Shown here: in pieces, positions 1 to 14,459 of the stretch | Numbering within the stretch: position 1 is the first letter of the stretch | Layout of the letters: every line of letters starts with the position of its first letter | NCBI RefSeq assembly: GCF_047496725.1 | Contig: NC_132973.1 | Location: 10,426,233-10,490,232 of the forward strand | Reading direction: 5' to 3' | From: Anoplolepis gracilipes | Lineage: Eukaryota > Arthropoda > Insecta > Hymenoptera > Formicidae | DNA length: 64,000 nt | Notes under the pieces: model-generated | What the model was told of the DNA's origin: nothing | Database searches by the model: none | The model's input: only the letters and a program-made list of their open reading frames with translations | Program-made: the position numbers and the translations under genes

Positions 1-560
1 CAGAGAAGAATAAGGGAAAGGCGGAGAGAAAGGCAAAGAGGATGTTCTGCGAGCAGAAGATGGAAGAAAGGCGTAAATCAACTAGTTCGCCCTCCAACCT
101 CCAACAGCTGCCCTTGACAGATCGAGCGCTCCTCCCAGGCTTTCTTACCCCCGATCTCGCAAAAAGAAAGAGAATAGAACGTTAGCGCGCGTAAGTTGCA
201 TACGTCTTCACGTATAGCGTCGTATTAATTTCACACATTATCTCGTTCGTGGTACATTTGAAGCACTGCTTGCATAATGTATAGCGCAAAATTAAATTTT
301 ACTTGTTGCAAGTCTGCGTTGCAAATAAGAAGAATTTTCTATTCCGAGTTGTTAAAGAGAAAAATTGAATTTCACCTTACGTTAAAGAAAAATACTACAA
401 GAAATGAATAAAAACTTCCATGGAATATATACGAGCAAAAAAACTGTTTCGCTTGAAACGTTTGAATGTATAACGATGTGTGATGGTTGTTTTAGACATA
501 TTGCACGTTACGTAAGGCATTTATATAGAAAGATCTTGGGAAGAAAATAGGATAAAAGTG

Positions 561-562
<2 letters not shown>

Positions 563-591
<29 letters not shown>
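563..591. repeat. (AT)n microsatellite
   Basis: About 29 bp of AT. Confidence -1.
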
Positions 592-593
<2 letters not shown>

Positions 594-2919
594 AAAGAAC
601 GCCGCGGAGAACGTCGACATTTAAACGAAGCTAGGTTTTAAAAAACCGAAGATACTGAAAAGACGGACATACCGATGACGTGGTAAAAAGATAGAGAAAA
701 AGGTTTATAGGAGAAGAGGAGAGAAGGAAATGTTAAAGGGGGGGGGGAGGCTCGGTTAAAGAATTCGCATTCGAATAACCCGGATGCCGCAAAAGACGCA
801 TCTCCTTGTCCCTTCCTGTCTCACCGACGACCACATGGATGCTTCATCGTCCCACCAAACCTTTGCGGCGAGGTCCTTTGAGAGAGCAACGCGCCGAGTA
901 CGTTCCCAAGAATGCGGCGAACGTTAGACTGTTAGAACATTCAAAGCACTTGTTGCCAGCACCGTTATCGTTACTGTTGACACCGCTAGATGTTTCCAGC
1001 TTTTTCACGTTCGCCATCGCGTCGCGTCGCGACGCGCAGCGCGGATTATTATTCGAATTCCACCTCTTGAATCGAATATATATTTTCCGTCACGCGAGAG
1101 GTATCAATAACCTTTAATTGACAATATCGACAATATAGAATTTTTTGTCCATGTTGAAAAAAAAAAAAAAAAGATATTGTTGAGACACGAAAAAACAAGG
1201 AACACTTTATCGTAGAAAAAAAAAAAACTTTCACGTTCACGGCAGCGAACGAGCGAAATGTCCAGGGCGACTCGTGTACTGCATGCGCAAGAGATCGCTT
1301 TATCCATCAGGAGGCCAATGCAGAAGAGCTCGTGTAACATTGATCCGGCCGTTCTACCACGACCGAAATTTTCCGACAATTGGCATCCGGGGACAGATCA
1401 CATGCCATTTGCCGTTCCAACAACCACTCTCGCACGCGGGGATAGACATCCGTCACGCGTGTCGCGCGCGGTGCACAGTCGTATAAACACTTGTTTTATT
1501 ATATTTCATTTAACCGGAAATGCGCGTTTTCGAATTTGTCCCCGATATCCGTTGACACGTCACCGTTTAATCCCTGCCGGCAAAAACGGCCGTTGAATCG
1601 CTGGCGGCTAGAATTTGCAACGGGAAGGGTTAAATCTCTCTCGCGGTGACATGGGAGATTTAAATGCGTATCGTGTGAAAATCAACCAGCGGATTGGCAT
1701 GAATTTTTCGAATTTTTATGCGCGTTGCATTCATACTTAACTTATCATGCAAGAAAATCGAACGATATCGGAAAGATATCACGGTAACGAACGAGAGAGT
1801 TCTTATAATCCGTCCTTAATATGTAACGTTCCTCTGTATGCAAAAAAATTTAATTTCATGCATGGTTCTTGGTTTATCTCTGTTGCACGGTATATATATT
1901 ATATAATATTAGAATAGGAAATCTCTTTAAAGACGTGCTTCAAACATTCAACATGCTTAAACGAAATTTTCAGTATAATTGTTTTTTTCTCCAAATGTCA
2001 TTCGACGTACTTTATGAAATTTTTTTTTACGCGCAAGCTAAATATATGAAAAATTATTAAAATATTCGTATGTATGTTGCCGGTGCATCTCATTTGAATT
2101 TAAAGAAGCAATAAGGTTTTCTCGTTAAGCCGGTGAAGTTGAAGTATTATTTTGCCATGTACAGACTAACAAGAAGAATGCATTACCCACTTCGTGTACA
2201 ACATAATCCATTTTCTCAGTCAACCTATCATTTTGGCTTATATCATTTTTAAGCGCACACACACCCTCGCACGAGCCAGGCTGTCAGCTTATCGCGTATA
2301 CCTAACTATTCCGGTAGAGAGAACCATTCTGGCTTTCTCTCTTTCCCTCTCAAATATAGCCTTTTTTACCCCGCCGTGGAATTTAATTCGAACATAAAGC
2401 GCAAAATTTATCCTCAAATTCTTCCACACGCAACTTGGTCCACTCGAGCTCCACCTCCTTCGCGTTCAACCTAGAAACTTTTTTTTCCCTTATGGATTCG
2501 CAGTGAATTTCACCGCGGCAGTGTGTAGAGAAATTTAAGAGAGCTTTCAGTCTATTTTTTGTTTCTTCTCTTATTGATTTTATTCTCTTTTCTCCTCTTT
2601 TTCTTTTCTTTTTTTTTTTTTCTCTTACGGCACGTTGTATGAATGAAGCGATACGCATGCGGTTCGTGCACTCTCGTGAGTACGTGCATCTTTTAACGTC
2701 AGGACCGAGAAACAGTTGGTAACGGCGTGGTTTTACGAAGATCGTAAAAGGGTTGTGGTGTGAAATTTACCCAACGGAATGCGCAACGAGGTAGAAAAAA
2801 AGAGCTTGGAACATGCACTTTCGTGAGTCATTACGCAAGCATAAACGCCGTCATAATAATTCGATGATTATTCAACGAAATTTTTTTTATCGCTTTAAAC
2901 CGTGTATTATCTCTCCTTC

Positions 2920-2953
<34 letters not shown>

Positions 2954-5900
2954 CCACGGCAGTAATTTCGGGCGAAATTTCTTATATTTGACGAGAAATT
3001 TTTATTACTTTAGTATCATGAATTATATTTATTCAATCAGAATTGAAGAACAAAAGGAACAACGTTTCTTGATATACACATTACGGAAGTATCCTCAAAC
3101 TGAATTCATTACACGAAGCTTTGTCTACCATTTCTCTTTTGTTCTTCAATTTCATGCAATAAGTACTCTTTTCTTCAGCGCTTTTTATTGGAGAAAAGAG
3201 CTTGCTTCTAGATTCAACAGAATCGGAATTTTATCAAGAAACTCAAAAGATTTTCGCCTTTGCAAATTTCACTTATTTCATTCGAGAGCTTATATTTTAT
3301 AGATAAATATATATGTGTATATTTGTAAATTTTCGGGAGAAGAAAGAAGGAAAAAAAGAAAGAAAGATAAAGAGAGAGAGAGAGAGAGAGAGAGAACAAT
3401 TTGATTGTTCCGTTTTAACAAAATAGTATTTTCTGCGTGTACTGTATTTTTCCTACTTTCGTAATAACGCGATAGAGACTTTGTTAGAAGTTTACATAAA
3501 AAAAGACTTCATTTATCAATTGTATTCCAACTTGTCTCCCTTAACGTTCGCGTCATACAAAAAAGTTAAGCGTTTTATATCTCTCTTCGTGACTTGCGCA
3601 TAAACGAAAGAAATCGCTTATGGTGAACAGATTTTTTGCACTTTCCTTTGTAAAAATACGTCACTCGGTAGACTTCTTAATGGTCAGAAATCTGAGCGCG
3701 CAGTACTTTAGCCCGTAGATCTTGAGCAAGGAACCTCGTCGCAGCTCCTCGTTTCCTGACTTAAAGGGAGTTGCGAAGTTTCTTTGTTATTCCCTTCCTG
3801 CCGACCTCCGTCGGGATTTTGTCGGCGAATCGGCCGGACAGACATTGCAAACTTTTGCTGAAACTTTTCATCAGACTAGTCGAATGTAAAACGCCGTCAG
3901 CTATAAACAGTTTTCACAATACCCGCAACGACAATGTATGAAGCCGAGTCAAGATGATAAATAGGTTTATCAAAATTATTTCAACAAGTTTTATTATATT
4001 TACGAAACTTTCTTTTTGTATGATTTAAATATAAATCACACGCATGTATATTAATTACGTAACTTGAATAAAAAAAGACGCTCTAGATAAAAGTTTTGAT
4101 TACAATATTTTACGATTAGTGTTTGTATTAAACTTATGTGCCGTAAATTAAATTACTTTTTCCAAAGAGATTAAAGAGATCACAGATTGGATTTTAATGT
4201 TATAAGGACAATAATTTTATAGATCAAATCTCACCAAAGTATAATAAAAATGTTAGTGCGTGACTTCGTAGAAATGCTAGCGGCCGATTAATTCTCGGGG
4301 CATAAAAAACGAAGGCATAAAACGTAGATTAAACGAGCCCTCGACAAGAGCTTTTTCATTATCTCCAAGATTTCGCATTCGGCCAAGCCGTAGGTTTACG
4401 GTTCGTAAATTTAAACGCACCCGTGTTCTCTTACTTCACGCGAAAGACGTAAGAAGGAGAGGCAAACCTCTAAAGATTCCCTCTCCCCCTTCCCTTACCG
4501 TTTTTTTTTTTTTTTTTTTTTTTACCAAGTTTAGCGGGTTTGTCGAGCAGGTTTTACGCGGCGTAAACCTAAATACGAGATAGGACGGGGTAAGTCTGTA
4601 CAAGGAGAACCGCGCGAATACGAGCGACCACATACTCCTCTAGAAACGAAACTATGTCTCCCGTTGTCTCCGCAGAAATTCTGCGGATTATCCCGGATTT
4701 GCCGTACGACGCAATACCTTATCGTACCCGTGACTTCTTTTTCCGATCGAGACACGTAAAAAAAAAAAAAAAGAGAGAAGTCAGAGAACATACTATCGAA
4801 GGAACTTTCTGACATAACGCCATGAAGATTCAGGTCACAAGTCAAATGATTTCGTTTCTTTTCCCCTTAAAAAAAAAAAAAAGTCTTATTTATTGCCTGA
4901 AATAAGTAATCTGTATCAATTTGTATAATTCGTGTTACGCAACTAAAGAAATTTCCCTACACGTCAAGAAGATATACTAAGTGGTAAATGAGAATATAAA
5001 ACAGTAGCCATGCTGCAATTGTTTGTCGGAAAACCCACTCACATCATCATTTTATGACTCGTATTACTCGTATTTTTGACAACAGATTTTTTTTCGCTAT
5101 TAAATAATAAACTAAGTGGAAGTTGCATAATTATATTTAAAAAATGGGTAATTAACTCTTGAAAAAGAAATTGCGAAGCGCCACGAGAAAAATAGAAGAA
5201 CATACCACAAGCGGAAAGAGAGGAAAAGAGAGAACGCGTTAAATTTTAAAGCTTGCAAAGAATGCGTTATACCCGGTATTCAACTGGCTATGAGCGAGTG
5301 TATCGCCAAAATCGCTATAGCGCGTAAAAATAAACGCACACAACGCAATCAACGTGATAACTCATGGGAATAATTAATAAAAAATTGGAATCGCGCCCGT
5401 TGTGTCGCGGCCAAAAAAATATGATTGTCATATAAGAAGTAGCGTATTTTATAACGTTTTACGTATTCGATATACATAAATGCATAGGCACCAAAAAAAT
5501 CTATCAGATAACAACTATGTGCGTCGTAATATATCTATAAAATAGAAAAACAAATTAGAGACATCTGAGAGATCGCGTCGCGAATTTTGTTGATTTATTT
5601 TTTCGGTGCGTTCCTTCAACATCATGCGATATAATGAAATTTGACACGTATAATGGGAAAACTTCAAACGTGATAATCTCTGACGAAATTTCAAATGGCA
5701 AAAGATTACAGAGTATACATTTATTTTGCTGCTGATGACATATTCTTGTTTTATTTTTTTCCTGTGTTGCGCGAGATTGAATTCCGTCTCCTTTCAACGC
5801 AACTAAGAATTCGAATTACAGAGCGAGAGAACCGTGCTTTGTCGCAATCGACTTCGGGTTTTCCCTAGCAGTAGTTTCGAAGTAGCAATTACAATCCCAG

Positions 5901-6245
5901 CCAATTACAATCCGATGCAAGAAGCACGAGACCGGGAGGAAGTAATCGCGGAACGCGTGGACAAACAGCCGGGCGAAATCGGGCGTCGGACCTTTCACCC
6001 GATGTAACGTCAGAATCGAAAGGACCACCGCTGCACCGGTGGAAATGGAAAAGGGATCAGAGTCCGGTCTCGTACGTTGCGGAGGGTGAATGGCTCAGAT
6101 GGCCTGGGTCAGGTGTGAGCCAATATGCGGCATCTGGCGTTACATGCTTCAAGCTTCGCATAACAAGCTCGGGGCTTGCTGTGCGCTGATGGGAAAAGTT
6201 GCAGGCTGCAAGCTCAGATGTGTCGTTCTGGAGGCTGCGCGCATA

Positions 6246-6272
6246 TCCTTCCTTCCTTCCTTCCTTCCTTCC
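6246..6272. repeat. (TTCC)n microsatellite
   Basis: About six to seven units of TTCC, followed by degenerate TTCC. Confidence -1.
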
Positions 6273-8480
6273 GTTCTTCCTTTCTACCTATACCCGCGTA
6301 TATCTACCTACTTGTCTTCCTCCTCTATCTTTATTTTGGCGCGTTCGCCGATTATATAACGCACTTACGCCGTATCCTGTGACAAGATTGAAGCGTATTG
6401 TGCTAAGCCACGCTCGCTGGCTCTATCTCGAGAAGCCCGTCTTCTTCGATCTTTCGCCACTGTCAACGTTCATATCGCGTATCACTCTCGTGTAACCAAT
6501 TTTGATAAAAAAGATTTATAAAGGATTTGCCGGTATCGTTAGGAATTTTTCTTACAACACGGAAGCCTCATCATCTATATTATGTACACCGCGTTTCGAT
6601 ATCACATCCGATTTATTATAAGCCATTATATATAATGATAAATTAATTAAATAAATAACAAATAAATAATGTGTAGTAAACAAATACTATATTGTATAAA
6701 ATATACATATACATATACATATAATGCAAAATGTATGACAAATTACATACATGTAGTAAATTATACATATATGTGCCATTGCTTTTACAAATTTATCAAA
6801 GTTCCTCTCGTATATACTCGTTATATAAATGCGCTTCAATATCTTCCATAAATTTTTAACGCGTCCATTTAAACAGACGGAAACTCTCTTGCGATTTCTC
6901 TGCACTTGCCGAACGAAAGCAATTGACGTAATGATTGTCGGCGAAAACGTACAGAAACACGAAATATTGAATGCTCGAATCTAATTTAGCTCGTGCCAAG
7001 TGATGTAAAATAAAACCAAAACATTTTCCCCAATGTTTGACTACGGTTTCAGCGAATTTGCGTTTAATCGATACGAGACTCAATGTCAACGAAACCATAC
7101 CTTCGTCCTAAAAAATACGAGACACGGTGCGAATAATATCCTAGCGTTATCTCAAAGCATTGGCCAAACTTTTATTGCGGCTCTGCGCGATTTAATGCGC
7201 AAAACTTTTGAATGAGAACAAATGTACCGAATATATGATTACGACATTCCGCGAATTATTCTCATAGGATGTGGCTTTAAAAGAGTAGTCCCTGTGTTAT
7301 ACGAAAAATTGTTCTCCGATACAAGAATTTCACAACAATCTAAAAATACCACATAGTTACAAGTTTGTATCATATTTAAATTATAACGCATTTAACAAAT
7401 TTTCTAACTGAAACGTACGAGTGTGTATAAATAATACAAAAAGAGCGCAAACAATAAATTTTGCAGAAAGTGAAAAAGTTATATTAGCTTGAATCATCCA
7501 ACAGGGAATTTTAGAGAAATTTATTTTTAAAATTAATTAAACTCAAAATAATTCTAACGTAAAATCTTGTAGGAATTGGCAAAAGAGAAGTGGCAATTAA
7601 CTTAACATAAATAATATATAAATAAAATATCTTTAAAAGAGTTTCCAAAAAGCAAAAAGCTTTCGTTAATATTAAGCGCTCGGTATCCTTTCGCTTTTAT
7701 CGCTACACTTTTCTTCTCATCTCTTTGCAGCTTCCATCATCAGAAAGCGATTCGGTGCATCTCTGTATGTCAATCTCCCTGTCTGCTTATTTCTGTTTAC
7801 GCAACGTTAAAATATATAAGCACTAAAACTTTCTCATTCCAGCGACTTCTTCATAAAGTCTTAACTACAGAAGTATAATCTCGTACTGATTCCAGTATTT
7901 ATACTTCACAACTGCATTCGACGTTTCCATCAAACAAAATTACTTTTCGAATTTGTCACGAAAAGAGGCAACATTTTTGACAGTACATTTTACCATCTTT
8001 AAACAGATCTGTCATATTTCAATGATTAATGTACACACGACAACGTGTCTGAATCTAAAAAGTTAATGAGCAAATCATTTGTATCCGTTGATGCTTTGTC
8101 AACATTTCCCTCAAAAAAAGCTATATTTCTTCGACAAAGACATGCAGATGACTGATTGAAACGCATCACCGATGTATAAACGCGAGCAGCGCATATTTCT
8201 CATGCAATTCAGTATTTCCGTTAAGCGCTTTGACGTGTAAATAACGCCGGCACTTGTTCGCATTGATTATTTTCTAATGCCACTTCCCCTACGTCTCGGC
8301 GAATCACGATAAAGAAAGAAGGAGCAACGAAATTTAGCTTTAAATTGCGTTAAATCGTTTGATGTCGAAAATTTGCCGTTATGCCTCGCGTGTCTGTCGC
8401 ACAAACATAAACCGGATAACGAGAGCGCGCTTATAATATCCCTCTGTTGCGTTCTCTTGTTGAATATTATGCATTCACAG

Positions 8481-8900
8481 AATTCGAATTAACTTAACGC
8501 GCATAATCCGTTGCAGGGGTGCGCGCTAATAACGCAACAGAGATCATGTCACGCGATGGCATGGCAGTCCCTGCCTTCCTGCCTACCAGTCCCGGCCAGC
8601 TGGGCAGCTCGGGAATTAAGGGAATTGCTCGAAGTCGCGGCATCTGTTGTAGCCGTTATCTCGGCATACCAATTTGACAGGTATCCGGAATTGCGCCGCC
8701 CTAGAAATGTCGAGGAAAAAAGCTACGGTCGATTTTTCAGTCTGACAGCTCCTCGGAGGGCGGCGCGGCGGCGTGGTCGTTCTCAGCTGTCTCAGACGCG
8801 GCGCATCGCAATAAAGGTCGAGGAGATCGCAAGAACGTTACTTGCCAGACTTTTACCGTGCGCCTTCATCCCTTTCTCAGTGTAAACAGCGTCAGGCATG
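8481..8900. other. GC- and CpG-rich island, function unknown
   Basis: A locally GC-rich block within AT-rich intron. A 124-codon plus-strand frame (8511-8885) crosses it, but the translation is Arg/Ala/Leu-rich as expected for any GC-rich island and matches no family I know. It could be a regulatory element or a conserved noncoding block. Coding is unlikely but not excluded. Confidence -1.
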
Positions 8901-8991
8901 ATTAAGTAATCCGTCCTCGTTTCTCTGTCGTCCCGTTGGAAGGGTGTTTTCTTTTATGCAAAATTGGCGCCGGCCAGCCGTAATGCGACAA

Positions 8992-9036
8992 GTGGCGAGA
9001 GTGGCGAGAATGGCGAGAATAGCGAGAATGGCGAGA
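8992..9036. repeat. Five-unit 9-bp tandem repeat (GTGGCGAGA type)
   Basis: Five consecutive 9-bp units: GTGGCGAGA twice, then ATGGCGAGA, ATAGCGAGA and ATGGCGAGA. It is a short minisatellite next to the GC-rich island. Confidence -1.
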
Positions 9037-9466
9037 TGAGATATCGTGTAAAGTAGCGTACCCGCAGTTGTAATTCCACCGTGTATCGAGCAAGGCTTTT
9101 CAACGCGCACGTTCCTCGTACTTTGAAGGAATATTACGGCAAATCGTACGCGAATGAATATTTCACGAATGAATATCGTCCCGATGCTAATTCATTATAT
9201 TCTGCCCCGTGTAATTTACTATATCGTTCTTTTAGAACATTATGAATCCGCTCTTTTAGAAAATTTACATTCCGAATAAATTACGAGAGAGGAGATGTTT
9301 ACTATTGGTAAGACCATGATATTTACGTTATAACTTTTCCGACCGCGTTTCGAAAAATCTCGTTTCTCTAAAATTGTACTTGCAATAACAACGTGTTCAC
9401 ACACATTACATCGCAGAAAATTCATTAATGTTTTCTTCGCGTGTAATTCCGTGAAATACATTAGTG

Positions 9467-9484
9467 TCTCTCTCTCTCTCTCTT

Positions 9485-9519
<35 letters not shown>
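9467..9519. repeat. (CT)n microsatellite interrupted by a C run
   Basis: CT dinucleotides, a run of about ten C, then CT again. On the transcribed minus strand it reads as GA. Confidence -1.
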
Positions 9520-12500
9520 TTCGATGATTAACAGAAACATAATTTATAGGATTTAATGAGATTACGTAACGCAATAAACCGTAATAGTCTGTAGAGAAAG
9601 TACCGAGTCACGATTCGTTCGTGTCGTAATCCCCGCAACACGCGACAACAATTGCGAAGCAAAAAAACTTACGAGACATCCGTCACTCTGTCAGTGCATA
9701 CAATACACCCGCAGCACGCAACAACTCACTCGTTTACTTCCTCATTAAAGGGCAAAAGATTTATCAGGCTATTACTTAACCGAAGATCATACATCTTTCT
9801 CAATGTCACTCAACATATTCTCCCAACGTGTCATTAAAATGTCGTGGAAAACTGAAAATCTCCGTAACACAATGTTAACGTTGTGCAAATAATTTTAAAT
9901 CGAGGATAATTGCTCGGGAAAACTTTTCCTCGAGAGACCCTCTTCTCGAGGTCAGAAGAAATCTTGATTGCACGTTAAATCTCTCGCACGCGCTTCAGCG
10001 CACCCGAGATGTATCGCTTGTCTGGCTTAAAGTCACTGTCGCCTCCACAAACCATTAGACCGACGTAGACGCGTCGCAATTTTCTTGCATTATTACTGAC
10101 TCCACTTGAATGAATAATCTCGGAACGCATCATCATCTTTCCCTCATTTTGAATATAATGCGTCGTTCTTTGTAGTAGTTCCCTTCAACGCACTCGAGAT
10201 ACGCCAACGTTGATGAGCGCGAAATAAATTCTAACCAACTCTCTAATGACTTCTCATTTTTCCTTCGCTTTCCTCCCATCCTTCCGTCTTATTGTCGATC
10301 TTGCTTTTTCCTATCTTCCGATTTCGCTTCATTGACACGCGCGCTCTTTTTATGCGGTTTCTTAATTTCCTTTATTCTCACAATTTCCATGAATCAGTGC
10401 TTAGAGCGTCGTCATTTCTCTCACGTTGTTTTCGCCATTTTATCTATGATAAGCTGTAAGTTGTTTTGCCATCTACAATTTCCATCAGTCGCGTTTATCC
10501 TCGTGTAATATAATATCTTTCCCTTTTTTCAGTTAAAGCGATCTGCATCTCCCCGCTTCACAGATCTATGACTGCTGTAATCTTCTTTACACTCTTCAGT
10601 TCCGCTTCCTTGTAAATCGCGAAAATTTTATTCTATATTATCAAAATGATACCAATCCTTTGTGAAACATTATACTATTACGCGGAATATAGTTGGCGGA
10701 ATGTTCGTAGCGGTAAATTAGCACCCGCATCAAGGGAAGCCAGCTTGTAAAGAAGAGACTCGCATTGTTGCGCTCCACGTTACACCTTGTGTGCAAATAG
10801 TTCGGTAAACCGCTATCTATTAAACGCTATTTTCAATCCTTTTGTATGCACAATTTTATTTATCGTTATTTTCCAATCGGAATACGTTGCGGAAACTTTG
10901 ACCGGAATTAAAATCACATAAAGTCATATCGAAAACCAATCCTTCTGATGGCTAAAAAAAAAAACCCATGTTCGCGATCTCGTTTAAATTTACAAAAGCT
11001 ATTCTCGTTAATAAACGCAATACAAAGCAATACGACTTACGGATGATACACGGATGATTCCAGCGGTCACGTCGCGCATCATTTTTACGTTATACCGTAA
11101 GCGAAATTGTTAGATTTGTTTGCCGCGAAACTGCAATGACTAGCATTTTCGCAGGAAAATCGCATGGCAATTTACACGGAAGCGGCGTCGAATCCCAAAT
11201 ATTGTTGTATTATATATAGAACAAGTATATATAACCTACGTGCGGCGCGCTGAGCAAGGATGATATTAGAAGTCTTTTGTATGCCATTCGATACGTATGC
11301 TCCGTACATGTGCCACGGATATCGAAGTTTTCTCTGGTCTACCGTCTTTTCGCATCGATCGACGGGCACGAAAATGGTCATGGCCCTCTCGAGAGAGATG
11401 GCTGGCGCCTGTAAATTGTTGCACAAGCCCGGGATTATCTCTCCGATTTTGCGCATTTATGACGCAAGCAAGCACACACACTCCAACTCCGGCTTGAATT
11501 TTTCTGACCGCACGTGCGACGAATTATCCTTCCCCTTTTTTCCTCCCCGAAAACGCACCCTCTGGCGTTCTCTCGCTTCCGTGTCGGACCGATAAAGTGA
11601 ACGACGACAGCTTGGACGACTAGCGAAATTGAAATATCGCGGACACTGCCCGGCTACGCGCAAGAATAATAATTAATGCCACGACTTATCGCCACAGCGG
11701 AGAGAATAATTGAATCGTTAAGCGCGGTAGTCACCGTTCGCTTTTCATTCTAATTGCGATGAGAAGAAAATGATTTCTCAACGAGTTCGGAGGCGTATGC
11801 CGATCACGTTAATCGCGACGCAAAATTACACGACGAGAGAGATGAAAAATTTAAATACTTTGTAATTATCCATAGATTAAACGCCGTCTGCCTATAAAAA
11901 TTTAATAAACAATGCAGCTGTGCAATGTGAAAATTTTACAAACAATTTAACGAATAAAAAGCAAACTCGAGGAGTATTCGGAAAAGGGGCAAGGATCTTT
12001 CGGTTTCTCGCGGCGCGGCGGTCACCCGAGAACAAGAGTTTTTTTTCATTTCTATCTACCTTCATCTTCAATTGCATCCACGCTCTTTGATGCAACGACA
12101 CCACTGCGTCAGGTAGTGGCGTCCAAAGGCGTTAGAGTACGAGAGAAAGTATCTAAGAAAACAGGATATATACGACTTCTCTCCGCCGAAGCAATAAACT
12201 CACTCGGCTCCTCTCGCGATGTCCATCCTTTGCCTTTGATCCCGACTTTTATTCTGTGCAAAAGTTTCCACGCGATATTCGAACCGTTAGGTCAACTACG
12301 GCGCCTAAAGTAATGACGCCCTCCGAGGAATCGCGTCGTTATTCAGGATGGAGAGTCAAGAAAACAGTTGAAACTCGCCAAGTAAAGATTCAGGTTTTCT
12401 CCGGAGCACAAAAATGAAAAGGAATGTGATATCATCTCATTAAAGCTGGATAAAAAGTAGCGGGAGAAGATGCACCGTTCCGGTTTGTGTCGGATATCCA

Positions 12501-13291
12501 ATAATACGAATACTTATCTTTGTGGAAATAACTGCGTAAAAATTTGTCGTGCGTGAGTGGAAAATCACAAGGAACGCAACCGTGAAATCAGATACATTTT
12601 CTTCTTTTCTCGAAAAAGTAAAATATAATAATAGGAAGCCTCTCGAAATGTAAGGCCGAGGCCGTTTCTTACACGCAGAAAAATATCCCGCGAAAACTTT
12701 GAATTATGGCCCATAAAAACTTTGCAAGCCCGGACGATTAAGTCGCCGCATAATATAGCGGTCCATGGAACCTCCGGTGTGCTACGCGAAATACTATTGT
12801 GTAACTTACACTCGTGTCCACTAAATGCTTTGCTCTTTTATACTTATACGCGGAATCTTCTTATTTAAACTTTGGCCGAAAAGGGATTAACAGTATTTTA
12901 TTTCAGAACTATTGTAAAAGAACAAAAACTTTAAAAGACACAATTTTTTAATGTTTCTATATTTTTATGTTCCCGTCCCTTTTGTCTATTTATAAAAGTG
13001 AGCCAGTTATATTGTTTTCATTACAATTTTAGTCGCTGTAATTTTCATTACGCGTTGTCGCGCAAATACGAAGGCTATCGTAAAAAAAAAAAAAAAAAAT
13101 TACGAGCACGAAAGGGAAAACACGAGACGGTTATGTGAATCATAATGTTCACGTGGATGATCTATAAAACAAGAAGCCCGATAGCGCGGAAAGCGGCGTA
13201 TTGTTTACGAACGGCATTAACGTCAGCGTTACAACCAAAAACAATTAAGATACAAGCTGGCGCAATCAGCCTCCTTCCGGCACCCAGTAGG

Positions 13292-13444
<153 letters not shown>

Positions 13445-14407
13445 CGTATTTCTCGGTTTAATCCGACCTGCCAGAGCTCGAGAGAATTGTCTCCAACAAG
13501 CATCAACGATTTCGATAAAACACCCTGCATTACAATTATGCGCGACCCTTTGTCGTGTTATCAGCAAGGAATCTCACGCCGTGCCAGAGACCATTTGAAA
13601 TGAATTTGTTTGTTCAGGCGACCGTAGTCGAGCGTGTCAGATATTTATCGGGGAGCACAAAGCCATAGCGGCGGTCCATTCTATGAACGAGAACCGGCGT
13701 AGTTAGAGTGTTCCCTCTCTGACATATCTTTCGCTGTCCTTTCATTAAGAAGGCACAAAAACATTGTGATAGAGCGAATGAAATTCCTGGATTTGAAGTC
13801 TCGTTAAAACGTCTCCGGCCGGTGGCACCACGCCAGCAGCTCTATCGCCTGTGGTGATGGATGGTTTTCATGTATACTACCTCAACTCTTTTTAATAACT
13901 CCAGTAGGAGAGACAGAACGCGAGAGCGGCTAAATTACGTAAATTAAAAGTCACCGCGGACACGTAACTTGTCCCCGCCATTCCCCGCGGCTTGAATCCG
14001 CATCCATATAACCGCGTATACTGTTGTAACTATTTTAACAAAGAGTTATGAGATTGCGACGTATGCGTTTCTCTATATGTATACATATGTATATGATAAC
14101 TGCATTAATTTATTACACAGTTTTCCACGATTAACAAACGGTCATTGACCTATGAATGAAAGTATCGAGAAAAGATTTATATTTCGATTGCGGTTTATGT
14201 TTTTTTTACGTCGATGAAATGTACAATATTTTTCAACGAATTTTCGCATCGCTCTCCGATTACTCGGAAATACCTCTACCGAGGCGACTTCCGTGTACGC
14301 GACGACGCAATTAAACGCCGTCTGATAAAGTCGCATGCAAGACCGCCGCGAAGCCAAAAGACCACGGAAAAGGGCGATCGAGAATCAGTGAATGCGAGAA
14401 GAGAGAG

Positions 14408-14410
<3 letters not shown>

Positions 14411-14454
<44 letters not shown>
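14411..14454. repeat. (GA)n microsatellite
   Basis: About 44 bp of perfect GA, flanked by degenerate GA-rich sequence from about 14396. Confidence -1.

Positions 14455-14459
<5 letters not shown>

Larger units (their letters stand above)
1..8480. other. Intronic DNA, no gene seen
   Basis: AT-rich sequence downstream (minus sense) of the Ig2 exon. It contains a (TA)n run at 563-591, a 29-base A run at 2922-2950, short (GA)n near 3371-3394, a T run near 4501-4523 and TTCC repeats at 6246-6272. Open frames here are short, overlap on both strands and show no recognisable domain. The first 180 bases are purine-rich and then GC-rich but carry no identifiable exon. Confidence -1.

Noticed and set aside
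2922..2950. 29-base A run as a retrogene tail (others at 34328 and 54544)
   Set aside because: No upstream coding remnant or target-site duplication was seen; simple homopolymers are common in this window.
8511..8885. 124-codon plus frame
   Set aside because: Arg/Ala-rich as expected from a GC-rich island; no domain, no clear promoter or splice context.
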